From: Enoplosus armatus
Lineage: Eukaryota > Chordata > Actinopteri > Centrarchiformes > Enoplosidae
Direction of reading: 5' to 3'
Assembly: GCF_043641665.1 (NCBI RefSeq)
Contig: NC_092203.1
Coordinates: 62,001-126,000, forward strand
DNA: 64,000 nucleotides
Shown: one piece after another, positions 44,541 to 56,033 of the stretch
Position numbering within the stretch: the first letter of the stretch is position 1
Layout of the letters: each line of letters opens with the position of its first letter
Made by a program: the position numbers and the translations under genes
The notes under the pieces: model-generated
Seen by the model: the letters and a program-made list of their open reading frames with translations, nothing else
What the model was told of the DNA's origin: nothing
The model's database searches: none

Positions 44541-44669
44541 TGGCTAACTGAGTCACTGAAAACAGCTGCCTGCTACTGCTGGAAACAAAGTTGATGAGAA
44601 CAGAGTTTGCAGGCCGGAAAACCAGCACAATGAGCTAAAAAGCTTCACAGAGTTGAGGGGAACTGAAGA

Positions 44670-44866
44670 GTGGGATTTTTCCTGCTTTTGGCTAGGCTTG
44701 TTAGTTCCAATAGAATGATTCCAACTTTGTGTTTGTCCCTTTCCTGTTTCAACATGACAACCCCCCCATGCACAAAGCCAGGTCCATAAATAAATGGTTT
44801 TCCCCGTTTAGTGTGGAAAAACTTGACTGCCCTTATCACCCAACATCAGTTTTGGACCTCACAGAT
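44670..44866 (+). pseudogene. Tc1 transposase remnant with deletions
   Basis: GGCTAGGCTTGTTAGTTCCA, TTCCAACTTTGTG, TTTCAACATGACAACC, CACAAAGCCAGGTCCATAAA and AACATCAGTTTTGGACCTCA follow the order of the element at 1578-2829 (its 2310-2625 part), with gaps removed. It is the same or a close family and older. No terminal repeats were found. Confidence 0.8.
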
Positions 44867-45932
44867 TAATTCCCATGGTTTTGGAGATGTTCTATTACTA
44901 TTCTATCTAACTATTACGTTTGTTAACATTAATGTTCAACACAGAAAGTGTCCCAGTGATGGGCGGATCCACTTCTTGAAGCTGCCATCAGAGTCAGTTA
45001 TACAGCTTAAGTTCATTTAATATAAGAATAATCTACATTTTAATAAAATAATCTTTTTGTTAATTCACATAAATATGATTAGGAACATAAACGTAAGAAC
45101 ATGTCTAAAAAGACCTGCCTCATATTTCCATAGCGGAACCAATACTCTTGTGGGATCAGGTTATTATTGGTTGCGCTCTACATATTACCATGAGAGGCAG
45201 AGCACCAGCCAAGTTCAACAGAGTATGGTGTTTAAGTTATGGTACTGTAATAATGCTCACAAAGATTTGAATTAAGTGAAGATTCATAAGCTTCCTTTCT
45301 TAGTTAACGTGGATAATGAGGTATGCAAAGTTATCTGTTCTTTCTACGCTTCAGCTGACATGCTAGTGGAGTTAACATAATAGCAATGTATGATAGCATA
45401 CCTATGTTTCAGTGAATGTGCAGAAAGGTAATAATCTGTGAATTTAACAGTTTATAGCCCTCAAGGTTAATGTATTATGCAAGCTATATTTTGTGTTTCT
45501 GAGATTTTTGTTTTTAATGATAATTCTCTGTGAGAATGCTCACTAGACTCAATTTATATTTTGTGTGATTTATTTTATCTAGTTCTCACGGCATGCTTGA
45601 TGGCATGGATGTGCAATATAAATTCCCATAACAAAAAGAATGCCTTGTGTTCATGATTCAAACTGGAGAGGAGCTACATTTATACTCCACACTGAAAACC
45701 CTAAAAAGAATAAATAAATTATTTATTTCACAGCAGTGAGTGAAGGCAAACTATCAAAATAGATGACTAATCATGAAAAGATGTGGAGCAGTACGTCAAT
45801 TCGTGTAACATAGGGACAGCCAGTGCTGGAAAAATTAAGCAGACCTGTATAGTAATTCACACAGCTGCTGGTTGATGCAGCAGGAAGGAATGCCTGCCAC
45901 ATTCCTCCCTCTCCTCCCCCCGTCACCCTCCC

Positions 45933-46081
45933 TGTTGTGTGTTCTTAGCCGGCTTGCTAATGTTAGCTGTGGGTACGCTACTCAGGAGTCATCTAGTTTT
46001 ATTTAGAGTTTGAAGGTATGTGAACCCCACAGCTTCATGGTGAGGTCAGGATTTCTGGAGAGCTGTATGCAGTCAGAGATG
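45933..46081 (+). repeat. 149-bp dispersed repeat, direct copy 2
   Basis: This is a second direct copy, 1.54 kb from copy 1. The interval between them contains the Tc1 remnant. Confidence 0.85.
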
Positions 46082-47369
46082 CTAAGCTAGCTGTTGATGG
46101 TCCCTCCAAACTTTAGGCTGCCTGCTTGTTACACCACAATGTCTCTGCATTTAACATGTATTTCTACACGGATATCTACCGGGCTTTATTCTTGTCAGCC
46201 AGTCTTTGGCCTGGATAGCAAGCTGACCTGTAGCTACTATTACTACAGCCCATTTAATAAGATGCCCAAAGGCAGTGAAATAATAAGTACTAAGCTAGAC
46301 AATGTTCAATGAGCTTCAGGCCTTTCCATCAGAACAATGTCTTGGGGTTTCCAAAAAATACAGAGCAAATTCCTTTATCCCATTGGCCGTTTCACTCTAT
46401 ATCACACATGTATGAGTTGCAGCACTGGGAGTAGGTACTAAACACACTTTTGACAACATAAGCTTTGAACATAAAACTCTAACACTATACCTAATGTTAA
46501 TTATTGTAGTATTGTATTGTGCATTGTTCTTTGCTGTATTGAGTCTTTTACACCTATGCTAACATCAGTGTACTTGTAACACTGTAGTGCTGTGTGGTAC
46601 TGTGTACTGTATATGCTGTATTGTTTTTCTTATGCTGTTACTGGTATTGGGTATCTTTAATTGGGTTTTACTGTGCATGTTCAATTTTGAGCGCACACTG
46701 CAAACATTCCTATGGGATAACAGAGTGATTCAATGAATATGCTTACAGGTTCTGGCTTGCCCAACAGCCTTTAATTATTTTATTCCAGGTGGACTGTTCA
46801 GTTCATCCAGTTATCAAAAATCTTTTCAAATTCTTCCGTTACAACAGAACTTGAAAACATTTTGCAGAGCAGATGCAATCCAACAACAGGAACATTGAGT
46901 TATGTATGTAAAATCAGTAAACATGCTGACTAACAGTAGTGTTTGTACCTGTTATTAATACTGTAATAGAGGCTAAAAAAACTCACATCACACAAATGGG
47001 AATAAGATCATTGAATAGTGCATACAAATACTAAAATCACAGAGCCTCAAGCTGAATTTAGACATTCCAGTAAAAGCTGTATAATGAATTTGAGTTTTGG
47101 GGCTAGCAGCTTCACAGCTAAGTTTATGTGAAAGTGCAGTTTTAATTCATGTTGTGAATGACCACATGGATACAGGCAAACATTCAAGAACAGCATTCAC
47201 AAACAGAAACTTTTCAAACAATCAACAAATTCATCATTAATCATGAAATACACATGAATACTTCAAAAGATCTTTATCAACCCATAAAGCCCAACAGAAA
47301 CAGCCAAAAGATAAGCTAAACACATGAATATGCAAACATACACACGCACGGACAGAAAAATACACTTAC
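46082..47369. other. Intron just downstream of the P1 exon
   Basis: Nothing was recognised in this stretch next to the P1 exon. Confidence 0.5.
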
Positions 47370-47427
47370 CTCGTATAAAAGCTGGCTGAAAGGACGACAG
47401 TGACTCAAAGATACTGTTGGATGCCAT
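47370..47427 (-). CDS. runx1: RUNX P1 (distal) first coding exon (58 nt)
   Basis: ATG at 47425-47427 opens MASNSIFESLSSFQPAFIR plus a phase-1 G, then a strong donor G|GTAAGTG. MAS(N/D)S(I/L)F is the signature of distal-promoter RUNX proteins in vertebrates. Spliced to the exon at 12336, it reads [13 protein letters not shown], like FIRDPSTSRRF in RUNX3 and the corresponding joint in the other paralogues. The P1-P2 distance is about 33 kb. A possible acceptor (ttcatgcacag, near 47480) upstream of the ATG suggests that the leader could be spliced, but this is unproven. Confidence 0.93.
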
Positions 47428-48740
47428 AAAATGATTATTCTTCTGATTTTTCTTCTTCTCCACTCTTTTTTTTATCTGTGCATGAATAAAAACACACATG
47501 TATACACACACAATGAAAAGTCAATAAGACAACAAACTAAAACATCAACATTCATGGCCACATCTATCTATGTGGATGTGTATATGCGTGTATGTATGGA
47601 ATGCATGTAGTGTATGACTCACACATTACACCAACACACCAATGTTTGTAACTTTAAAATTATTAGATATAAAAGTAAAGCACAAGATAAATCTAACCTG
47701 CTGGGATTTCTAGTAGTTGTGTCGTTGTCCTTGAGGATATGAGGTCATTTTCTGTGTATTCTCTTGGATTTGAGAGTTTCAGTGAGCTGAAGTGCAGTTT
47801 ATGAGATGTGTTTGATCAGCTAATGTCCTACTAGCTGGTCATTGATCTAAGCAAACAGGAAAAGGTGCTGATTTAGAGTAGTTGTGTACTTTTTTATTTG
47901 AGTTTCTGAATTTTAAGTATAACATTTAAGTGCCCTCAATGTGCCCTAAAGCATGTTTTATTTGCATTGCAGCAATACAACTAGCCAATCACAACCCTCC
48001 CTAAAATGAAATGAAATGTTACTATAGAAAGTCAAATGGAATTCAGTGATGGTTAAACGTTTTTAGTTTGAGTGTCCAAGATCCCACTTTAGTGTTTTTC
48101 ATGTAGGGAATAGTTTACAAATGAATGAGAAAGTCATTTTAGAGATAACCTGGGTGCCATCTATTTTAACCATTCAAAGGAAATGTATTTTCAGTTTAGC
48201 TTGTGGCGTTTTACCCATCACTGCTGTAAATTACTTACTATCTTAATTGCATATCAATCATTAAATCATTGCCACATTGAATTTGATTACTCGTACAATT
48301 GCTGTGGATAACAGAAACATAAGTCAGCAAAGAGACCGACACTATTTTAATCACTGAACAAATCTGAGATTTGGGCAACAATTCAGAGGTCTGGAACCAA
48401 GCTAGATTGGCAGCCCGAAACTGACTCATACAGCGTTTTTCCACAGGCACAGGGCGAGCCGTGATTCCACTGTGCCTCTCTGGCAAACCACTGGGAGGCT
48501 TTTATTGTGAAACAACTACAGAAATTGCTTATATGTGTCACTGAGATTAGCTGTGATTAGTTAGCAGTGCTATTGTTCAATAAAAACAGGCCTACACAAC
48601 AAGATATGGTCATGTTTAGCAAATTTCCCCTTTTCGAATTGGTACTCGTTAACATAGCTTACTAGCTTCTATTTTCCAAATACAAACTTAACAGCACATT
48701 TGTAAAGGTACAGACATCTTAAATGTTGATACATTAAATG
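47428..48740. other. Region upstream of the P1 exon
   Basis: This should contain the P1 leader and promoter, but I see no clear TATA box or RUNX tandem sites. A weak candidate leader donor (CAG|GTTAGA on the minus strand) lies at about 47698. Confidence 0.35.
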
Positions 48741-48744
48741 GTAC

Positions 48745-48960
48745 TGGGATGGAAAGAGTACTCGAATATTTTACTCAAGTAAAAGCACTGTTACTTTAAA
48801 GAAATTTTACTAAAGTAAAAGTAAAAAGTAAAGTTACTTGTGTTAAAATGTACTCAGATAAAAGTAAATGTCACTGTTAAAAGTAAGTCAATTAATGTGT
48901 ACTCTGAGTAAACGTTACTGCATTACATCTTTAAAAGGGGAAGGGGGTATATGATGATGA
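48745..48960. repeat. AGTAAAAGTA-type dispersed repeat, left part
   Basis: ACTCAAGTAAAAGCACTGTT, AAGTAAAAGTAAAAAGTAAA and similar units. A probable matching end (ACAATGTGTTACAGTAACAA, TTACTTCCACCACTG) lies at about 50100-50200, suggesting an element opened by later insertions. A short relative is at 57755-57820. Confidence 0.5.
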
Positions 48961-49059
48961 TAATGTTATATGAAAGAGCTATTAAATTAAAGAAGACCTT
49001 TAGGCTAAAAGTGCATTAACATGTCAATGTCATCACTGACATTTTTAACATCTAACTGT

Positions 49060-49560
49060 CACAGGAGAACGTTCCCACCTGCTTCAAGACAGCCACCATC
49101 GTCCCTGTCACCAAGTCTGCAGTGTCTAGTCTAAACGACTTCCACCGTGGGACACTCACCACTCATCAAGTGCTTTGAGAAACTGGTTCTCCAGTTTGCA
49201 TACAGAACCAACAGATCCACAGAAGATGCCAAGATATCTAGAGAGGATGCCATCTCCACTGCCCTCCATCACAATGCCGTTTGTTGATTTCAGCTCCAAA
49301 ACAATCTCCCCCATGAAACATTACACATCTCCACGCTGGTAAAGAAAGCTCAGATACAGAAAAATTCCCATGCCAAGTTCTTGTCAACTTTTACAGAGGA
49401 GCAATAGAAAGCATTCTGACTGGAATCATTACAATGGGATGTGCACGGCCCAGGACAAGAGGACTATGCCACAAGTGATCTACGAGCATCAGTGGTATTG
49501 GACAGATGAGGTGCCTGCGCAGAGACCGAAGGATACTAAGAGACATTACCCACCTTAGCT
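49060..49560 (+). pseudogene. LINE reverse transcriptase remnant, internally deleted
   Basis: The encoded pieces in order are VPTCFKTATIVPVTKSAVSS, IKCFEKLVLQFAYRTNRSTE, a VDFSSK piece, and FYRGAIESILTGI with a GMCTAQDKR frame. They follow the order of an L2/Rex1-like reverse transcriptase. The central catalytic FADD region is deleted and frames shift between pieces. It is the same family type as 36730-37430 but on the other strand. Confidence 0.82.
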
Positions 49561-50204
49561 ACAGCCTGTTCACACTGCTGCTGTCTGTCAAACAATACAG
49601 AAGTATCTGCTGCTGTACCACCAGATGACAGAACAGCTACTTTTTGTTGTGGCTCTGTGTTGTTTGTGTGTGTGCAGCAAAAAGGAATACAAATGTAAAT
49701 TTTGTTGTACAACCTTGTGTTTTAAAATGACCATCAAAAACCCTTGCACCTTGAACGCCTTACCAGGTACTGCATTAAATCAGTGATTAACGTAGATGAA
49801 GATTTTTATTATTTTTTTTTTTTTACCTATGCCAAGAATCTAAACCATAATCCAGATGTCATCCTTAATTTGATTGCATTTTTGTGCGTTCACAAACCGC
49901 TAGCCCCACAACCCCCATACCCCCTGACACTCTGCCAGTGAATGTACACATTCAACATGTATCTTTTCCGGTGTGTCTCTCTGGAGCTCTGCCCTCATGC
50001 AGCTGCAGGCACACCAGTAACTTCATCTCTGCTGCAGCTGCTGATTAAACACCTTTCTTCTGTTCCATTGTCACACAGTTTTTCAGGACTTTTCATGTGA
50101 CTTGGGATTTTACTCTGTAAAGGATGTGACTTAAAATGGAGCAAAGTACAATGTGTTACAGTAACAAAATTAATTGTGATTTGTTACTTCCACCACTGAA
50201 TGGT

Positions 50205-51530
50205 ACATCATTGCTATGTGGGCTTGTCTGAAGGATATACAGGGCTATGACATTCTCCAGTCAACAGCGCACCACAGTTGAAAGCGTGTCTCCTAGCAAC
50301 ACTGGTCCTCAGATGTCAGTCAACCTTGTTTCAAGTGTCAATAAATGTTTTATTCCTTTTTTGAAATATATCATATATCTTGGAAAAATATGCACCACAA
50401 CTTCAGAATCATTATTTTCTTACACAAAAACTGAGAATTCAAATTTCATTTTGACTTTAATGGTTACAGTTCTCACAGCAACAGCTCAGCTCAGTGTTGG
50501 TGTTAGGAATGAATGGGTGACGTAAAAATAAGATTATGATTTAATTAGTTTAAATGAATGCAATAACTGTTCTCCTAATGGCTGCTTTCCTTTTTGAATG
50601 TAAAACTTTGTAATAAAAGCATGAAGACCTGTAAAAGTTGGCATACTGTAAATTCAAATGTTTTAGTAAAGTATGTTGCAACAATAAAATAATTTAATCA
50701 ACATAAATAGTGGAGGTGAAGAGGCTGTGGTTGTGGTATTCTTACCCTAGCCGAGGCGCCCCAGTCCTTGGCAGAGGTGGTAGAAAAAGCTCCTTGCAGT
50801 TTTTCTCGACCAGTGACTCAGATGCAAAATAATCCACAAAACTCTCTCATTCTTTCTACCTTTCCTTACTCGTGGTATCTTTCTCTGTCTCTTGACTTGC
50901 TTACAGCTCTTTTCTGCTTCCGCTCCTTCTCTCTGTCGCCATACACATCTTCCTTTATCTCTCAAGGCTCTTTATGACTCTCTCTCTTTCTGGTTTTGGT
51001 ATGTGGTTCTCCAAATCCCCTTGTTGATGACTTTTTGTCTGCAGAGTTGACTCTCCTCGACATTCAGTGACACAGAAGAGAGTTTGTCTTTCTGTCAGTA
51101 TCACAAGCCACCTAGATTGGTTTCTATTAATCTGGCATTGTGGCTTTGGAGTATGCATGCGTGTGTGTGTGCATATAATGAAACTAACCACCTGCCCCCC
51201 CTCAGCCAACAGTTCTCACTGAGGAAGTAGCTGTGGTTAGAGTGAGCGAAATGGAGGGAGAGGGCGTTGTGGTGTGTGTTTTTGATCGCCCATATGTGCA
51301 TTTGTGGTTTGTGTGTGTGTGTGTCTAGCAGGGGTTACAGAGTGAGTGAGTCACCTCTACTTCACCAAGGCTCACTGCAGGTCAGAATGTTAGACCGCTG
51401 TGACCACTAATGTGTGTGTGTGTGTGTGTGTGTGAGCTTGATGAAGGTCCAATAATTCAGGTCCTAATAATATTAGAGATGGACTACACTTCTCTCCTCA
51501 ACTTAGTGACTGCACTGCTTTATATATATA
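50205..51530. other. Upstream region, nothing recognised
   Basis: A (TG)n array lies at 51413-51434. No exon or named element was recognised. Confidence 0.5.
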
Positions 51531-51532
51531 TA

Positions 51533-51820
51533 CGGTGGCGCAGTGGTTAGCACTGTCGCACGGGAGGTAAAAGCTGGTTAGAGTGGGTTGGGGGTTCGAT
51601 CCCCGGCTGCCCCCGTCATGTCGAAGTGTCCTTGAGCAAGACACTGAACCCTAAGTTGCTCCCGATGGAGACCAGCACCTTGCATGGCAGCTCGGTCGCC
51701 ATTGGTGTGTGAATGTGTGAGTGAATGGGTGAATGAGACTTAGCTGTAAAGCGCTTTGGGAACTGTGAAGGTTGAAAGGCGCTATATAAGTGAGATCATT
51801 TAACATTTATCATTTATATA
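51533..51820 (+). mobile_element. tRNA-related SINE with intact A and B boxes
   Basis: An A box TGGCGCAGTGG (51536-51546) and a B box GGTTCGATCCC (51593-51603) give a tRNA-like RNA polymerase III promoter. The body runs through TGTCCTTGAGCAAGACACTG and TTGCATGGCAGCTCGGTCGC to the tail AAAGCGCTTTGGGAACTGTG, then GGCGCTATATAAGTGAGATC. It resembles the DANA/mermaid style of fish SINEs. TA-rich sequence flanks both sides. It is the most intact SINE copy in the window. Confidence 0.85.
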
Positions 51821-51825
51821 TGGGG

Positions 51826-53734
51826 TGCACACGACTAACAATAATACTTAAAGGGGAATTCCACTGATTTCTCGTGTCAATGTCAATTTATTCACCTCCA
51901 CCTCAAACTCACCTCCTACTCAGCATGTGGACACTGTTATATAATGTGTTCTGCGGTTTTTGGAGGAGCTTTGTCAAGTCTGAGAAAATAACCCGAATGA
52001 TGTCATAGTGATGTCATCAGGGTTTAGTGTTTGGGGACTACAGATTTTTAACAGAAAGCCTGCATTATAAACTTGACATTATAAATGACTAAGGTAAGGT
52101 AAGCGGACCTTGATATTCTGATACAGTTACAGAACAGAAAAGTTAGAATTAATGCAATTTGTTGCCTTTAATAATATTAAAGGCATATTCCGATAATAAT
52201 AATAATATTCTGAAGCATTTTAAACTTTGCCCGAATTTATCTGTGATGTGTTTGATTTTTCTGCTACCAGATTATTCTGAGATTTGTTGTGTTGTTTACA
52301 CGGCAACAGCCATCCACCAGGTGCAACAAGATGTGCAAGATGTTTGTTTTGGAAACTACTACTGATGGCAATGTCAGTGATAGATGGTTTATTGAATGTC
52401 CCATAATAGTTTCATATAAAGGTTCCAGAAACAACTGGTTTGCATTTGGGTCATTTATGTGTTAATGTCATTTTCACTTGAACATGTAGAAGAAAGCACA
52501 TGGTATTACTGTTTCTGAAACCTCTCCTGTGTATTTGAATCCTGCAGTGTGGGTGTGGTGCAGGGGCTCTGAGGGCCCCTCAGCCAGAGCCTCTGTTTAA
52601 AGTTTAAAGTCAGTTTATTATCACTTGCTGACAATATATAAGAGCTCAGTAAGGATAAACAACATCAGCTTCAGCAGTCTTACTGTTAGAGAGCATGGAA
52701 TTATTCTACATGGTGTATGTGAGTGTGTGCAATCAAAGTTTTAACACGTATCTGTAATCGGCCTTTTGAGTAGAGGGTTGACAGAGTGCAAACACACACA
52801 CACACACATGCCCACAAGCAACTTGACCCACAAATCCACGCCTCCTTACACCTCAACACCTGCACTGACACACTTCTACCCCTCCTTAACTCCACCTCTG
52901 TTACCTCAATACACACAGACAATGCCAGGACAGCTGCTGCCCCGCCTCAGGAGGTTTAGGTTTCTGATGCACCCTTACATCAAACTAAATCTGATCATCT
53001 TAAAGACTGTCTATACACTCACTATTTGGTTTTGAACACATCTGAAACCACAAAAATACCCAGTAAAACTGACGTTTGGTGACACACTTGGTGACATGAT
53101 CGTTGTTTTACTTTTTTGCGCATTTAGTCACATGCGCGCTATGTCTAGAAAAACAAAAAAGTGCAATGTTTGAAGAATTCAGTCTTTCTGTTTTTGGAGG
53201 ACTGAATGGATGAAGCACCCTATTCAGGTAGCTCTGTTGTACTGTTCAGCCACTCAGCATTAAGCATTGTACTGGATCACTGCCCTACATTGGAGCTTGA
53301 CTGAAATCTTTCTGGACAGAGGGTAGTTGAGGACTGGGTGGATGTCCTACTGTCTGTCCTGGGAGAGCTCAGTGGGAGGCTGCTCACCCGCTGGTCCCTG
53401 ACCCCTCCCAGACACAACATGACCTCCAGCTGCAACTTCCTGGGTCATACTGGGGTCAGACACCAACCTAGGGGGCTGAATCAGCTATCATTGTGAGTAA
53501 GTGAAATTTGTTTGGCCAGACAGTAAGTTAACCAACTGTGTGGTATTAAGCATGAGTCTTTAAGATTCATTTATTTTTGCAAAATAAGCAAAATAAGCAT
53601 TACCTGGATATAAAGGAGAAAATGAATAAAACAAAAGCTATAGATTGTTCTAAAATACAAGTACATAATTAATTTTGTCCATTTTCCCTTCTGAACTGTT
53701 CTACAGCCATGCATGGTCGTTCGTCAGGTGGTCC
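51826..53734. other. Upstream region, nothing recognised
   Basis: A short CA run lies at 52793-52808. The frame at 52766-53035 is Pro/Thr-rich and tied to CA-rich DNA. No gene was supported. Confidence 0.5.
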
Positions 53735-54090
53735 ACTACTGTGGTCCTGAATGGGTGGACATTCGTGGTCCCCAGATGATAAATCCTAATGACTTTGGTG
53801 ATTCCCCAACTTTTCCTGTAGTGTCACCATGAGGTTTTGAGTGAACTATCTGTGTTGTCATGAAATTTGGTTCAGGCATTCATGTTCCTGACTTTTCATC
53901 AGGTTTCATCACTTCACATCACATGACCAAATACCTGCAGAACTACTGACACTTCCGTGCATATTAACATGCTAAAAGTGGTAAACATTACACCTGCTAA
54001 ACATTAGCATGTTAGCATTTATCTTAAAACACTGCTGTGTCTAAGCACAGTCTCACAGAGCTGCTAGCATGGCTGTGGACTCTTAGGTAA
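53735..54090 (-). repeat. Dispersed 'ATGCTAACATG' repeat, copy 2
   Basis: In reverse order it carries GCTAGCAGCTCTGTGAGAC, the ATGCTAATGTTTAGC block, a CACTTTTAGCATGTTAAT stretch and the GGGGAATCACCAAAGTCATT end. It is related to 28050-28375. Confidence 0.65.
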
Positions 54091-55369
54091 TTTCCACCCC
54101 TGTAGTTCCATTCATTGGGTCAAGGGAAAATATACATTGTTGGTCAGGTTCAGGACTTTTTATAGACTGACAGTTTTGGTGACTGCATCCTGCATCATCA
54201 GGATCCATGAGGGGAAATCAAATTCTGGTGATTGACAGCAGGTCATGCAGCGCTTTAATGCTTCTTATATGTTATCTAGTGTCAAAAAGAGCTAACAGAT
54301 TATGAGCATAATTAGTATTATTAGACTACAAATTGACTGCATGTTATGGATAATAGGTGGACTCTTGTAGGTTACAGCAATATTCTGGGAGGTATTACTG
54401 AGAGATCGCTACCTCACTTTCTTTTAAATGGACTAATACCCAGACTACTGCACGACAGACTGCAGTTTCAGGAAACAAAAAAAGACCTTGAATGTTTCTG
54501 GTTAATATATTTCCATCTTGAGATCACTAAGCTGCTGACAGTGTAAAACAAGACACTTACAAATATGGCTGGGAAATGCATGCATTGGGAACAGGTTGTA
54601 TAATCACTAGACTCATCATCATTAGACTCCACAGTGCATTTTCACATCTGAAAAAATGCCTAAAAAAGACTCCACACCAGCCCTCACAAACATGAAACTT
54701 AAATGAGCTTGTCCCCTAGCAGTGTGACGTAAGAGCTAAATACCAGGTTGAAAAATGTAGAAATGAAGTGAGACGCAGTGATGAAAGAAAAGCAGAAGGG
54801 GAAGTTTGGTCTAATCCTCCCCCATCCCCTTCTCTCTCTTTCTCCTCCTCTTCTGACTCCCCCCCCCCTCCCCTCCTCCTTGTCATCCTCTACACCCCAC
54901 AGAGCTCCCACGACATCAAACCCCATCATGTCTAGACCCTGCTCACAAGTGTGTGCGTGGGCTCATCGCTGTGTGTGTTCTTACCAGCTGCTAAAATACA
55001 ACAGTTGAAGTGGCCTTTGGATTTATCAACAAACAAAACCAAAAAAAAAAAAGGCAAGTGGATTCAGAACTGGATGCTGTCCAATGGCAGGCTTCCTTCA
55101 TGGGCTACCATTCAACTGAATGGCCTACATGGCCAGAGTTTGAATCATAATTTCAGGCTCTTCTTCCTCACTCATGTCCTTTGAGCAGACAGAGCCTCTT
55201 GGCTCAGCTCCATCAAACTAAAGAGTATGCTGTCTGTAAATATCAGAAAGGCCTACTCAGTGTCTGCTTTAGCAACTTCAGATCAAGGAACATCTGCTGA
55301 GCGGCTTCATCATCCTTCAAACACTATTGATGATCTGACTCTGTTTCAAACATTAAATACTCTCCCTTC
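54091..55369. other. Upstream region, nothing recognised
   Basis: Pyrimidine-rich at 54815-54895. No gene or named element was supported. Confidence 0.5.
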
Positions 55370-56028
55370 TGTTAGGAAAGCTAACTGGCTGGACCCCAAA
55401 ATGCAGACACAAGAATACAGGCAGAGCAGGTTCAGAGTTCTGAAACAATGATTTATTGTTAAAAGGAGAGGAGAGGGAGTTCCGGGGGATTCGTAGTGCA
55501 GGCTGAATGCCGTGGTAACTGAAGCAGGCGTGAGCCAGAGAGAAGGCTGAGGTGAGAGGGGGTTCCGGGGGGGATCGTGGAGGAGGCTGGATGCCATGGT
55601 GGTTGGAGCAGGCGAGGACCGGGGAGAGAGCCGACAGGGCCGGAGATCCACAGGAACGGAGCGGAGACAGGCAGGCAGGTGCAGGTGAATTGGAGTCTGG
55701 GAGACGAAGAGAGAACAGGCATAAATCACAGAATATGAACAGGTTATCTTGAGCACAAGGAGCCACACAAATTACCACGGTATGGTAACGGACGATCTGG
55801 CGACGAGTGGAGAGCTGAGCCGGTCTTTTATACTGGAGTGGTGTAGATGGCTTGATTGGATGATCTGAAGTAGGTGTGTGATTGGCGCAGGTGTGTAGTC
55901 AGGTGAACTGGAGTAACCTCCTTGTCTCCGCTCGGTGGCAACTCTCCAAGACAGACAGGGGGAGACAAACACACACACGGGAGAGGGAGAGAGAAGAAAT
56001 ACAGGGAGACAAACTGGGGATCCTGACA
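55370..56028 (-). mobile_element. Solo LTR (659 bp) with 5-bp target duplication
   Basis: The ends are TGTTAGGA and TCCTGACA, an imperfect 8-bp inverted repeat with TG...CA. CCTTC flanks both sides (55365-55369 and 56029-56033). On the minus strand a TATAAAA (55826-55832) precedes an AATAAA (55452-55457) near the far end. This is the U3-R-U5 order of a long terminal repeat. Two degenerate units of about 80 bp (about 55480-55555 and 55560-55630) lie in R. No internal retroelement genes are present. A 5-bp duplication fits Ty3/gypsy-type integration, but the family is not proven. Confidence 0.85.
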
Positions 56029-56033
56029 CCTTC

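Noticed and set aside
52766..53035. Pro/Thr/His-rich 89-codon frame
   Set aside because: It starts in CA repeats, and the remainder has no recognisable domain.
55346..55778. Two overlapping minus-strand frames of about 140 codons, Pro/Ser/Leu-rich
   Set aside because: They lie within the solo LTR and reflect its GC-rich tandem units; no retroelement protein is recognised.
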